DNA from: Chryseobacterium endalhagicum
GTDB lineage: Bacteria; Bacteroidota; Bacteroidia; Flavobacteriales; Weeksellaceae
Length of the DNA stretch: 64,000 bases
Direction: 5' to 3'
NCBI RefSeq assembly: GCF_016745235.1
Contig: NZ_JAELVM010000003.1
Span: 620,001 to 684,000, forward strand
Positions 18,494 through 27,352 of the stretch are shown piece by piece. The position numbers and the translations under genes were made by a program. Position 1 is the stretch's first letter, and the number at the start of each line of letters is the position of its first letter. A model generated the notes under the pieces. It was not told where the DNA came from and did no database searches. It was given only the letters and a program-made list of their open reading frames with translations.

Positions 18494-20566
18494 ATGGAAA
18501 ATACACTTCACGAAAAAGTTTCTCAGGATATTTTGCTTAAGGCGTACAATCATATGATGCTGGCCAAAGCCATGGCGGATATCTATGAAGAAAACAGAAA
18601 TATCTGTAAATATGTTCATAGTACCTCAAGAGGCCATGAAGCCATTCAGCTGGCAACTGCTTATCAGCTGAAAAAAGAAGACTGGGTATCTCCTTATTAC
18701 CGTGATGAAAGTATTCTGCTAGGAATAGGTTTTGAACCTTATCAGCTTATGCTGCAGCTTCTGGCAAAGGCAGAAGATCCTTTTTCAGGAGGAAGATCCT
18801 ATTACTCCCACCCATCAAGCAGAGATGAAAACAAACCGAAAATCATCCATCAGAGTTCTGCAACAGGAATGCAGACGATCCCTACTACAGGGGTTGCGCA
18901 AGGTATAAAATATATCCAGGATTTTGATTTACAGCAATTCGAAAATAATCCTGTTGTGGTTTGCAGCCTTGGAGACAACTCGGTAACGGAAGGTGAAGTA
19001 AGTGAGGCTTTGCAGTTTGCAGCCCTTCATCAGCTTCCTATTATATTCCTTGTACAGGATAATGAATGGGGAATTTCTGTGACCAAAGAGGAAGCAAGAA
19101 CATGTGACGCCTACGATTTCGTGGCAGGATTTACCGGCCTTAGCAGAATGCGTGTAGACGGAACTGATTTTGTGGAAAGTTTCGAAGCTATGAAAAAGGC
19201 TGTTGATTTTGTGAGAAACGAAAGAAAGCCTTTGGTCGTTTGTGCTAAAACGGTTCTTATCGGGCATCACACTTCCGGGGTAAGAAGAGAATTTTATAGA
19301 GACGAAGAAGATTTAACAAAACATAGAGCTAAAGATCCGGGTGAAATCCTTAGAAAACAGCTTCTGGAATCAGGAGTTGATGAAGATCTTTTGAAACAGA
19401 TCACTAAAAAAGCCCGTCTTGAAGCAGAAGAAGCTTTTGAAAAAGCTAAAAACGCAGAAGATCCGAAGCCTGAAACAGTAATGCAGCACGTTTTCGCTCC
19501 CACTCCGATTACTGAGGAAACGGGAACACGTGAACCTGCGGGCGGAGAAAAAATCGTTATGGTGGATGCTGCTATCCACGCCGTACAGGAGCTGATGTGG
19601 AAACATCCTGAAGCACTTCTTTACGGACAGGATGTAGGAGAAAGAATCGGGGGCGTTTTCAGAGAGACCGTTACTTTAGGGAAAAAATTCGGAAGCAAAA
19701 GAGTATTCAATACAGCAATTCAGGAAGCCTATATCATCGGGTCTACTGCAGGAATGAGCGCGGTAGGATTAAAGCCTATTGTAGAAGTTCAGTTTGCAGA
19801 TTATATTTATCCGGGGATCAACCAGCTTATCACTGAAATTTCAAAATCAAGTTATTTAAGTCAGGGAAAATTTCCTGTAAGCAATATTATCCGTGTACCG
19901 ATTGGTGCTTACGGCGGCGGCGGGCCTTACCACAGTGGAAGTGTTGAAAGTATTTTGGCCAATATTAAAGGAATCAAGATCGCTTACCCAAGCAACGCTG
20001 CCGATTTCAAAGGCTTATTAAAAGCAGCTTATTACGACCCGAATCCGGTAATCATGCTGGAGCACAAAGGTTTATACTGGAGCAAAGTTCCGGGAACTGA
20101 AGATGCCAAGACGATTGAGCCGGCAGAAGACTATATCCTTCCGTTCGGAAAAGGAAGAGTGATCATTGAAGCTGATCAGAATGAAACCGAAAAAGGAAGA
20201 ACTTTATTGGTGGTTACTTACGGAATGGGCGTTTACTGGGCAAAAGAGGCTGTAAAGAACTTTAACGGAAGAGTTGAAGTAATTGACCTGAGAACCATTA
20301 TTCCTCTTGATGAAGAACTGGTATTCGAAAGAGTAAAAGCCCACGGAAAATGTATCGTTCTTACGGAAGAGCAGCTGAACAATTCATTTGCCGAAGCATT
20401 TGCACACCGTATCTCGAAAAACTGTTTCAAATATCTGGATGCTCCTGTAGAAACCATAGGATCTCTGGATGTTCCGGCGGTTCCTATCAATCTGGTACTG
20501 GAAAAAGAAATGCTTCCCAATGCTGAAAAATTAAGCAGAAAGATTGAAGAAATGCTGAAAAATTAA
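18494..20566 (+). CDS. Branched-chain 2-oxoacid dehydrogenase-type E1, fused alpha and beta subunits
   Basis: 690 residues when started at ATG 18494 (MENTLHEKVS); the frame is open from ATG 18467 but that start lies upstream of the promoter. The N-terminal half (to about 330) is the ThDP-binding alpha subunit, with GDNSVTEGEVSEAL as the diphosphate/Mg2+ motif; the C-terminal half (about 355-690) is the beta subunit (transketolase pyrimidine and C-terminal domains). E1 decarboxylates a 2-oxoacid, probably from Val, Leu or Ile, and passes the acyl group to E2 lipoamide; in this lineage the product feeds branched-chain fatty acids. No E2 or E3 gene is adjacent. Fusion of the subunits is common in Bacteroidota. 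Acetoin or pyruvate as substrate cannot be excluded. Confidence 0.88.
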   Translation: MENTLHEKVSQDILLKAYNHMMLAKAMADIYEENRNICKYVHSTSRGHEAIQLATAYQLKKEDWVSPYYRDESILLGIGFEPYQLMLQLLAKAEDPFSGGRSYYSHPSSRDENKPKIIHQSSATGMQTIPTTGVAQGIKYIQDFDLQQFENNPVVVCSLGDNSVTEGEVSEALQFAALHQLPIIFLVQDNEWGISVTKEEARTCDAYDFVAGFTGLSRMRVDGTDFVESFEAMKKAVDFVRNERKPLVVCAKTVLIGHHTSGVRREFYRDEEDLTKHRAKDPGEILRKQLLESGVDEDLLKQITKKARLEAEEAFEKAKNAEDPKPETVMQHVFAPTPITEETGTREPAGGEKIVMVDAAIHAVQELMWKHPEALLYGQDVGERIGGVFRETVTLGKKFGSKRVFNTAIQEAYIIGSTAGMSAVGLKPIVEVQFADYIYPGINQLITEISKSSYLSQGKFPVSNIIRVPIGAYGGGGPYHSGSVESILANIKGIKIAYPSNAADFKGLLKAAYYDPNPVIMLEHKGLYWSKVPGTEDAKTIEPAEDYILPFGKGRVIIEADQNETEKGRTLLVVTYGMGVYWAKEAVKNFNGRVEVIDLRTIIPLDEELVFERVKAHGKCIVLTEEQLNNSFAEAFAHRISKNCFKYLDAPVETIGSLDVPAVPINLVLEKEMLPNAEKLSRKIEEMLKN

Positions 20567-20587
20567 TCAACCCATATTAATTATATG

Positions 20588-20617
20588 AAACCTCTAATTT
20601 TCTTAGAGGTTTTTTTA
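20588..20617 (+). terminator. Intrinsic terminator of the E1 gene
   Basis: ACCTCTAA (20590-20597) and TTAGAGGT (20603-20610) followed by a T run. A second hairpin, AAAGGAATACC (20634-20644) with GGTATTTCTTT (20652-20662), follows closely and may back it up. Confidence 0.82.
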
Positions 20618-20695
20618 TTACATTTATTAAACGAAAGGAATACCTTGTTTTGGTATTTCTTTTGCTTATATGCACACCAAACTTGATGAAACAAT

Positions 20696-21721
20696 ATGAT
20701 CACCACCAAATATTTTAATTACAAACAGGTTCTCAATCTCGCAGGCGGACATATTATCTGGCTTACAGCATGGTGCAGCTTAGTGGCAGCACTTTTCTAT
20801 TTTTTTAAGTGGAAGTGGATGATCATTCCCTGGGTGCCCGTAGCCCTGATCGGTACTGCGGAAGCCTTTTATGTAGGTTTTAAAAACAACCAGGCTTATG
20901 ACAGATTGTGGGAAGCCCGTAAAATCTGGGGTGGCATTGTGAATTCCAGCCGGTCTTTTGTCTCTATGCTGTATGCATTCAATACCAATGGTGAAGGCAA
21001 TAGCGAAACGGAAACGATAAAGAAGAAAATCGCCTACAGGCATATTGCGTGGCTGTATACTTTCCGTGAGCAGCTTCTGGTTCCTACGGAATGGGAGCAT
21101 ATGTCGCAGAAAAGACATTTCGGGGATATCAATATCAAAAGACACAGACTGATCAAGGCCGGATTTCCGGATTACGGGAGAACTCCCATTTTCCTTCATA
21201 AATATCTTTCTGAACAAGAACTGGAATTACAGTCAGAATATAAGAATTTTGCCACTTACCTGATTTCAAAACAGGCCAAAGAGGTCAATGACCTGAAAAA
21301 CTTCGGGGATATTTCAGATTTTAATCAAATGCAGCTGCAGGAAGCACTGAATCTTTTTTACGACTATCAGGGACAGGCGGAAAGAATTAAAAAATTCCCT
21401 TCACCGCGACAGTTTGCCAGTACTGCCTTTATCTTCAATGTGATTTTCATTATGCTTCTTCCGCTGGGGCTTGTCAATGAATTTGCCAAGCTCGGAAACT
21501 GGGGAATATTAATAAGTGTTCCTTTCTGCGTCATCATCGGATGGATCTATATTGTCATGGAATTAGTCGGTGATTATTCCGAAAACCCGTTTGAAGGAAT
21601 GATGTTTGACATTCCCATGCTTTCCATCTGCCGGACCATCGAAATTGATGTCCTTCAAATGATCGGGGAACATGATGATCTTCCTGAGCCTATTGCTTCC
21701 AAGAACGGAGTCCTCGTATAA
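20696..21721 (+). CDS. Bestrophin family ion channel
   Basis: 341 residues of the bacterial bestrophin (RFP-TM, formerly UPF0187) family. The N-terminal helices (about 17-60), the AYDRLWEARKIWGG segment at about 88-101 and the paired helices near 245-290 are typical. Homologues form pentameric inner-membrane channels; some bacterial ones pass cations and some anions, so selectivity is not predicted. It converges with the Lrp gene, the two stops being one base apart. Upstream is the E1 terminator region; no regulator is evident. Confidence 0.88.
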   Translation: MITTKYFNYKQVLNLAGGHIIWLTAWCSLVAALFYFFKWKWMIIPWVPVALIGTAEAFYVGFKNNQAYDRLWEARKIWGGIVNSSRSFVSMLYAFNTNGEGNSETETIKKKIAYRHIAWLYTFREQLLVPTEWEHMSQKRHFGDINIKRHRLIKAGFPDYGRTPIFLHKYLSEQELELQSEYKNFATYLISKQAKEVNDLKNFGDISDFNQMQLQEALNLFYDYQGQAERIKKFPSPRQFASTAFIFNVIFIMLLPLGLVNEFAKLGNWGILISVPFCVIIGWIYIVMELVGDYSENPFEGMMFDIPMLSICRTIEIDVLQMIGEHDDLPEPIASKNGVLV

Positions 21722-21722
21722 T

Positions 21723-22181
21723 TTACAGCACGATAGCCGTTGTATTTTTCACTTCAGAGATCATAAAAGAGCTGTGCGTACTTGCTATGTGCTGAAGGGC
21801 CGTTAATTTGGTCAGCATAAAATTACGGTAATCCTCCATGTCTTTCACGCCTATTTTAAGAATGTAGTCGTAATCTCCGCTTACATGGAAACATTCCGTG
21901 ACCTCCTGAAGATTCATAACTTCTCTTTCAAACTGCAGAACAAATTCTTTTTTGTGCTGGGTGAGTTTTATATGGCAAAGAACAATAAAATCCCTGCTGA
22001 TTTTATGCCGGTCCAGTAAGGCTACATATTTTGAGATCACCCCAAGATTTTCAAGCTTTTTGATCCGTTCATAAACAGCCGTTACGGACAAACCAAGCTT
22101 GTAAGACAGTTCTTTGGTGGTCTGCTTACAGTCTTCCTGAAGGAACAGCAGCAATTTTTTATCGGTTTCATCAAAATTCAT
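21723..22181 (-). CDS. Lrp/AsnC family transcriptional regulator
   Basis: 152 residues, standard length. The N-terminal winged HTH spans about 1-60 (LSVTAVYERIKKLENLGVI is the recognition region) and the RAM ligand-binding domain about 68-145 (GDYDYILKI segment). Such proteins are octamers or hexadecamers that sense amino acids and wrap operator DNA. It diverges from the Cys/Met lyase gene at 22340, so control of that gene, and of itself, is likely. The 158-bp gap holds an AT-rich palindrome at 22228-22245. Confidence 0.93.
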   Translation of the reverse strand: MNFDETDKKLLLFLQEDCKQTTKELSYKLGLSVTAVYERIKKLENLGVISKYVALLDRHKISRDFIVLCHIKLTQHKKEFVLQFEREVMNLQEVTECFHVSGDYDYILKIGVKDMEDYRNFMLTKLTALQHIASTHSSFMISEVKNTTAIVL

Positions 22182-22227
22182 AGATAATTTTTTGGATAAA
22201 GTTTAACAAATTCAAATATAATAAACA

Positions 22228-22245
22228 TATTTTCTATATAAAATA
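22228..22245. promoter_or_regulatory. Candidate Lrp operator
   Basis: Perfect inverted repeat TATTTT-N6-AAAATA in the intergenic region between the Lrp gene and the divergent lyase gene. Lrp proteins favour AT-rich 15-18 bp palindromes. Position and symmetry are seen; the function is inferred. Confidence 0.4.
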
Positions 22246-22339
22246 AAAAATATAGATTTATATTCTACATATTTAAATATATCTTGTAATTATTATGAAA
22301 ACAGAGCATATTTAGGCCAACAAATAAAACCTAAAGCTT

Positions 22340-23566
22340 ATGGAAAATTTTAATGCAGCCAACGAGATCCAGGATCTGCAATATTTTGGTGAATTCGGAG
22401 GCGTAAATCCATCGATTTCTGACAGCTCCACCTATACCTTCCTTTCGGCAAAAACAATGTTCGACACCTTTGAAGGAAACGCTGAAGGATGTTATTTATA
22501 TTCAAGACATTCATCCCCGATGAACCTGTATCTTGCACAGGCACTGGCTAAAATGGAAAACACAGAGGCAGCCAACGTTACGGCATCCGGAATGGGCGCC
22601 ATTACTTCTGTCCTCATGCAGGTTTGCAAAAGCGGAGACCATATTATTTCCAGCAGAACCATCTACGGCGGAACCTATGCTTTCCTTAAAAATTTCCTGC
22701 CTCCTTTTAAAATCGATACCACTTTTGTAGATATCAGCAATTTTGAGTCTGTAGAAAACGCTATAACGCCCAACACTAAAGTAATCTACTGCGAAAGTGT
22801 AAGCAACCCGCTTCTTGAAGTGGCAGACCTTAGAAAACTTTCTGAAATCTGTAAAAAGCACAACCTGAAACTGATCGTAGACAATACCTTCTCTCCTCTT
22901 TCTGTTTCTCCAACGCTATTGGGAGCAGACATCGTGATCCACAGTTTAACGAAGTTCATCAACGGAAGCAGCGATACGGTAGGCGGTGTATATTGTGGAA
23001 GCCAGGAATTCATTAATGACACGAAAAATGTCAATAACGGAGCCTGTATGCTTCTGGGACCAACCATGGACAGTTTCCGTTCTGCAAGCATCCTGAAAAA
23101 CTTAAGAACCCTTCATATCAGAATGAAACAGCACAGCCACAATGCCTTGTATCTTGCTGAACGATTTGAAAAAGACGGGTTGAAAGTATCTTATCCGGGA
23201 CTGAAATCCCACAAAGACCATGAGCTGCTGAAAAGCATGATGCATGAGGAATACGGATTCGGAGGACTGCTGACGGTAGATGCCGGCACTACAGACAAAG
23301 CCAATGAGCTGATGGAAATGATGCAGCAGGAAAACCTGGGGTATCTGGCAGTAAGCTTAGGATTCTATAAAACTTTATTTTCATGCTCGGGAAGTTCCAC
23401 CTCATCGGAGATTCCGGAGGAAGAGCGTGAAGCCATGGGCATATCGGACGGACTGATCAGATTCTCTATCGGACTTGATCATGATATTGCCAGAACTTAT
23501 GAAAAAATGCGGGAATGCATGCTGAAAACAGGCGTTCTCAACCATGAAACTATATTCATATCTTAA
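22340..23566 (+). CDS. Cys/Met metabolism PLP-dependent lyase (methionine gamma-lyase-like)
   Basis: 408 residues of the trans-sulfuration (gamma family) fold-type I PLP enzymes. Visible: YSRHSSPMN near 54-62, the phosphate-binding TASGMGAI at 81-88, the PLP-contacting aspartate in LIVDNTF at about 178-184, and the Schiff-base Lys205 in HSLTKF. Likely reaction: alpha,gamma- or alpha,beta-elimination of methionine, homocysteine or cysteine giving thiol, 2-oxoacid and ammonia; gamma-synthase activity cannot be excluded. Divergence from an Lrp regulator fits a catabolic, amino-acid-induced gene. A terminator follows at 23578. Confidence 0.88.
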   Translation: MENFNAANEIQDLQYFGEFGGVNPSISDSSTYTFLSAKTMFDTFEGNAEGCYLYSRHSSPMNLYLAQALAKMENTEAANVTASGMGAITSVLMQVCKSGDHIISSRTIYGGTYAFLKNFLPPFKIDTTFVDISNFESVENAITPNTKVIYCESVSNPLLEVADLRKLSEICKKHNLKLIVDNTFSPLSVSPTLLGADIVIHSLTKFINGSSDTVGGVYCGSQEFINDTKNVNNGACMLLGPTMDSFRSASILKNLRTLHIRMKQHSHNALYLAERFEKDGLKVSYPGLKSHKDHELLKSMMHEEYGFGGLLTVDAGTTDKANELMEMMQQENLGYLAVSLGFYKTLFSCSGSSTSSEIPEEEREAMGISDGLIRFSIGLDHDIARTYEKMRECMLKTGVLNHETIFIS

Positions 23567-23577
23567 TTTATTGTTAT

Positions 23578-23610
23578 AAAAGCTGTTGGAACTTCCGGCA
23601 GCTTTTATTT
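23578..23610 (+). terminator. Intrinsic terminator of the PLP lyase gene
   Basis: AAAAGCTG (23578-23585) and CAGCTTTT (23599-23606), with an inner GGAA/TTCC pairing, then a T-rich run. Confidence 0.82.
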
Positions 23611-24168
23611 TTGTGCTTAAAGCCTGTTTTAATTTATATTTTTAAGATATGATACAAAATCCAGGGCTCCACAAAAATTTTGCATTGTTAAACACAAATA
23701 GCATAAATATTTTACGCTAACGACACAAGTATCTCATACACAGAAGGTTCTTTATTTATTTAATGTCCTTTTGTCTTGAAACAAAAGAACGAAAAATTCA
23801 AGGCTGGAATCTTTCGCTAAAAATAAATTTTGTTCTCTAAAAATTCTAAACTTGCGCGAATTCAATATGGGCTACTCGATTCAAAACTAGTTTCGCGCTT
23901 CGAACAGAAGAATTTTTTTAACGTTCACAATATTTATTTTTTTAACGCTACAGCTTCCGAGGCCACTATCACAGCCTGCAATACAAAAAATGTTTTTTAT
24001 TTAAATAGTCAGACACGAATTTATCCAGCTGCTTCATCGGATCAATTGAAAATTGATCACACCTTTACAGGCTTAACATATAACGTATGATAATTAAACT
24101 TTGCGTTAAATTGAACCACTCCTTATTTCACTCTAATTCTTTTAAGCCTAAATCAATTAAAGAAGTTT
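23611..24168. other. Gene-poor stretch with a dispersed-repeat-like segment
   Basis: About 560 bp without a convincing gene. At 23766-23785 a perfect 7-bp hairpin CTTTTGT/ACAAAAG stands in a segment that reads like a decayed dispersed repeat of Bacteroidota (translated remnants of the type KQKNEKF). An 86-codon open frame at 23830-24090 has no recognisable start signal or family and is probably chance. No tRNA or other RNA gene seen. Confidence 0.4.
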
Positions 24169-25173
24169 CTATTTTATATGAAAATGTTTCGGGAATGCGT
24201 CTTCCGGTTTCATTCTGAGGATATTCAGGAGTACCCATGATTTGAGGAAACCATATCCATACGAGAACATCTGGATATAGGTTGAGATAACCGCCATTCC
24301 GGCAATACTGATGTTTTTGGTTACGATCATAGCATGGAATAATACCAGAAATGTGTACAGTCCATAGAACGCGAGAATAATTCCTCTTCCTAGCACAAAA
24401 TATTCAATAAATCCTAAGATATAGCCCAGCATAAAAAGTGTGGGAAATGCAAATGAGATCTTTACATAATTGGGATGCCTCTGATTCAGAATAGGTCTTG
24501 CACATCCGAACTGATACACCTGTTTGGAAAATTTACCCAGGTCTACCCTTCTCTTATGGTACACTGCAATATCATCGAAAAATGCTGTTGTAAAACCGTT
24601 TTCCCAAAGTGTCATGGACAGATCCGGATCTTCCCCGATCCTCATTTCAGAAAAACCGCCTACTTTTTCAAAGACTTCTTTTCTGACACCCATATTGAAG
24701 CTTCTCGGCTGGAATCTGGATACCGCTTTTTTACTTCCTCTGATTCCTCCGGTGGTAAACACTGAAGTCATGGAGTAAGAAATCGCCTTCTGCATCAGAT
24801 TGAAACCTTTGTGGGCCTTATCCGCTCCTCCGAAAGCATCACAGGGAATGGTTTCTATATCTTTTTTAATATTTTCGATATAGTCTTTTTCTACGATCAC
24901 ATCGCTGTCTACAAAAAGCAGCCATTCATTCTGAGCTCTTTTGGCACCGTAATTCCTTGTAAGACCCGGTCCTGAGTTATCTTTTCTGAAATACTTAATG
25001 TTTAACAGCTCGTCAAAATTCTGAATGGTAGGTTTAAGGTCAATAAGAGAGCCGTCGTCCACAATAATCACTTCAAAGTCTTTGTCCGTCTGAAATGTCA
25101 GCGAATTCAGGAGTTCAAAAAGCTCGTCTTTTCGGTTGAAAATAGCAACAACAATGGAAATGGTAGGTCTCAA
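24169..25173 (-). CDS. Family 2 glycosyltransferase, membrane-associated
   Basis: 334 residues. GT-A domain at about 1-225 with the nucleotide-sugar motifs IIVDDGS (about 35-41), FVDSDV (DxD-type metal site, about 92-97) and GEDPDL (catalytic-base region, about 185). Two or three hydrophobic helices follow at about 245-315, placing it at the inner membrane. It should transfer a sugar from a nucleotide donor to a lipid or polysaccharide acceptor; donor and acceptor are unknown. It is not in a polysaccharide gene cluster; it diverges from the SDR gene. Confidence 0.88.
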   Translation of the reverse strand: MRPTISIVVAIFNRKDELFELLNSLTFQTDKDFEVIIVDDGSLIDLKPTIQNFDELLNIKYFRKDNSGPGLTRNYGAKRAQNEWLLFVDSDVIVEKDYIENIKKDIETIPCDAFGGADKAHKGFNLMQKAISYSMTSVFTTGGIRGSKKAVSRFQPRSFNMGVRKEVFEKVGGFSEMRIGEDPDLSMTLWENGFTTAFFDDIAVYHKRRVDLGKFSKQVYQFGCARPILNQRHPNYVKISFAFPTLFMLGYILGFIEYFVLGRGIILAFYGLYTFLVLFHAMIVTKNISIAGMAVISTYIQMFSYGYGFLKSWVLLNILRMKPEDAFPKHFHIK

Positions 25174-25282
25174 ATTGAAAATTTTTCAAAATTACTTATT
25201 CGCAGAGGAATCCGCAAACAGTTTAACAGCTTATTCAAAGAAATTAACTTTCAAACGGAATTATTCTAAAAGAAATCAATCC

Positions 25283-25320
25283 TGACATTTTCAACACAAT
25301 TATTTGACATTTTAAACAAA
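25283..25320 (+). promoter_or_regulatory. Candidate AraC-type operator (direct repeat)
   Basis: TGACATTTT occurs at 25283-25291 and 25305-25313, 22 bp apart start to start, and similarity extends to AACA in both copies. Two same-face direct repeats about two helical turns apart are the usual target of AraC-family dimers. It lies just upstream of a TACCTTTG -7 match at 25342-25349 and of the SDR-araC gene pair. Confidence 0.45.
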
Positions 25321-25341
25321 ATGACCCTCACCGACAGCCTC

Positions 25342-25349
25342 TACCTTTG
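25342..25349 (+). promoter_or_regulatory. Candidate -7 element of the SDR promoter
   Basis: TACCTTTG matches TAnnTTTG. No good -33 TTTG at the right distance, which would fit an activator-dependent promoter using the direct repeat upstream. Confidence 0.4.
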
Positions 25350-25373
25350 CTATAGAAATTTAAACCAAAAAAA

Positions 25374-26387
25374 ATGATACAGAACATCAATCCCCAACAG
25401 CATCCTCTTCAATCCGGCTTCAATGCAGCATCTACTGCTCAGGAAATTATCAAAGGAACCGATCTTACCGGTAAAACTGTGATCATTACCGGCGGATATG
25501 CAGGAATAGGTCTTGAAACCACAAAAGTCCTTGCCTCTGCAGGCGCAAAAGTAATTGTACCGGCAAGAGATATGGAAAAAGCAGGAAAAAACCTTACCGG
25601 TATCGAAAACATTGAACTTGAAAAAATGGATCTTATGGACCCTGAATCCATCGATACATTCAGCGAAAGATTCCTGGCATCCGGGAGAAAGCTCGATCTC
25701 CTGATTAACAATGCAGGAATTATGTGGGTTCCTCTGAAAAGGGACGGCAGAGGTATTGAATCCCAGCTGGCAACCAATTATCTCGGACAGTTTCATCTTA
25801 CGGCAAAACTCTGGCCCGCGCTGAAAAAAGCAGACGGGGCAAGGGTGCTCAGCGTTTCTTCTTACGGGCATCAGATGGCTCCGTTTGATTTTGAAGACCC
25901 GAATTTTGTAAACAGAGAATATCAGACGCTTTTGGGTTACGGACAGTCGAAAACTGCCTGTAATTTATTTTCTACAGCTCTGGATGAAAGAGGAAAAAAA
26001 TTCAATATCAGAGCGTATTCTCTGCATCCGGGGTCTGTGTATGGAACTGATCTGGGAAGAGAGGAGCCGATTGATCTTTATATCCAGATGGGAACGCATG
26101 ACAAGGATGGAAAAATAAAACCTGAGGTTGAAGCTAAACTGAAAACCATCCCACAGGGTGCTGCCACAACGGTTTGGTGTGCAACCAGCCCTCTTCTTGA
26201 GAATATCGGCGGGATGTATTGTGAAAACTGTGATATTGCCGAAATAAATCTTGGGCAGATAGAACACAGATATGATGAACCGGCAACCATCCGTGGAGTT
26301 CAGTCTTATTCCATCGACAGGGAAAATGCAGAAAGATTGTGGAAATTAAGTGAAGAAATGCTTGGCTTTACATTCGCTGCAGACTAA
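25374..26387 (+). CDS. Short-chain dehydrogenase/reductase family oxidoreductase
   Basis: 337 residues of the longer SDR type (retinol dehydrogenase/WW-oxidoreductase-like). Rossmann motif TGGYAGIG at about 39-46, NNAG at about 112-115, catalytic Ser in SVSSYG near 162 and the YxxxK motif Tyr189/Lys193. NAD(P)H-dependent oxidation or reduction of a carbonyl or alcohol; substrate unknown. The gene is followed after 38 bp by an AraC-family regulator gene in the same direction, a frequent arrangement in which the regulator controls the oxidoreductase. Confidence 0.9.
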   Translation: MIQNINPQQHPLQSGFNAASTAQEIIKGTDLTGKTVIITGGYAGIGLETTKVLASAGAKVIVPARDMEKAGKNLTGIENIELEKMDLMDPESIDTFSERFLASGRKLDLLINNAGIMWVPLKRDGRGIESQLATNYLGQFHLTAKLWPALKKADGARVLSVSSYGHQMAPFDFEDPNFVNREYQTLLGYGQSKTACNLFSTALDERGKKFNIRAYSLHPGSVYGTDLGREEPIDLYIQMGTHDKDGKIKPEVEAKLKTIPQGAATTVWCATSPLLENIGGMYCENCDIAEINLGQIEHRYDEPATIRGVQSYSIDRENAERLWKLSEEMLGFTFAAD

Positions 26388-26425
26388 CACTTTTTAAATA
26401 CATTTGTACTTATAAACTTCAGGCC

Positions 26426-27232
26426 ATGGATTTTCAGATACAATATATCACACCGGATATTAAACTTTCCACCTATGACGACAAGCTTTTCAAAACGGAA
26501 ACTGTTTTTGAATTCCATATGCTGGTCTGGTTTATTTCCGGTGAAACTAGAATTATCCAGGCTGATAAAACCTATGTGTTCAAAGCGGGAGATATTTTCC
26601 TGATTCCGAGGAATCATCTCGCCACAATCATTAATTATCCTAAAGACGGACTTCCTCATAAGGCTGTAGTCATGCATCTTACCACAGAAAAGCTGAAACA
26701 TTTTTATGCCACAGTGGAAACGGAACCCAGTACTTTTACCCGTGAATCCAAGATCCACAGCTTTCAGGATCATCCTCTTCTGAAAAGCTGTCTCGCTTCC
26801 CTGATTCCTTATTTTGATTTGCAAGGCCACTTTCCTGAGAACATTGCTTCTTTAAAAATCACTGAAGCGATCAGTATTTTAAGGGAAATTGACAAGGAAA
26901 TAGATGCTGTCCTCACCGATTTTGAGGAGCCGGGAAAAATTGATCTGGCAGGCTTTATGGAAAAAAATTATATGTTCAATATGTCTCTGGACCGTTTCGG
27001 ATATCTTACAGGCAGAAGCCTTTCCACTTTCAACAGGGACTTCAGAAAGATCTTTCAGACGACCCCTCAGCGGTGGCTTACTCAAAAACGTCTGGAACTG
27101 GCTTATTATCATTTAAAGGAAAAACATAAAAGACCTTCGGATGTATTTCTGGAGGTCGGTTTTGAGGATCTCTCCCACTTCTCTTATGCCTTTAAAAAAC
27201 AATATGGCCTTGTGCCGTCTGCTTTAAGCTGA
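26426..27232 (+). CDS. AraC family transcriptional regulator
   Basis: 268 residues. The N-terminal cupin-like ligand domain (about 20-130) precedes a C-terminal double HTH of the AraC/XylS type (about 165-268) with the characteristic RSLSTFNRDFRKIFQTTPQRW and DVFLEVGFEDLSHFSYAFK blocks. It likely activates the upstream SDR gene through the direct repeat at 25283-25320. A degenerate copy of its 3' end is found at 28529-28632. It converges with the GH18 gene and shares a strong terminator with it. Confidence 0.92.
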   Translation: MDFQIQYITPDIKLSTYDDKLFKTETVFEFHMLVWFISGETRIIQADKTYVFKAGDIFLIPRNHLATIINYPKDGLPHKAVVMHLTTEKLKHFYATVETEPSTFTRESKIHSFQDHPLLKSCLASLIPYFDLQGHFPENIASLKITEAISILREIDKEIDAVLTDFEEPGKIDLAGFMEKNYMFNMSLDRFGYLTGRSLSTFNRDFRKIFQTTPQRWLTQKRLELAYYHLKEKHKRPSDVFLEVGFEDLSHFSYAFKKQYGLVPSALS

Positions 27233-27259
27233 TTCGACGAAGAGAATAGTTTAAATAAA

Positions 27260-27297
27260 AAAAGGACAAATTTTCCAAGAAAATTTGTCCTTTTACA
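27260..27297. terminator. Strong bidirectional terminator
   Basis: Perfect 16-bp stem, 27260-27275 with 27279-27294, closed by a 3-base loop and flanked by A and T runs, between the convergent araC-type and GH18 genes. Confidence 0.9.
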
Positions 27298-27352
27298 AAA
27301 TTATGCCTTATTCATTTGATTCTTTAGATTGAATAAACCAATCAAACAGCAG

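Noticed and set aside
23830..24090. 86-codon frame in the gene-poor region
   Set aside because: Biased composition, no start signal, part of a probable decayed repeat.
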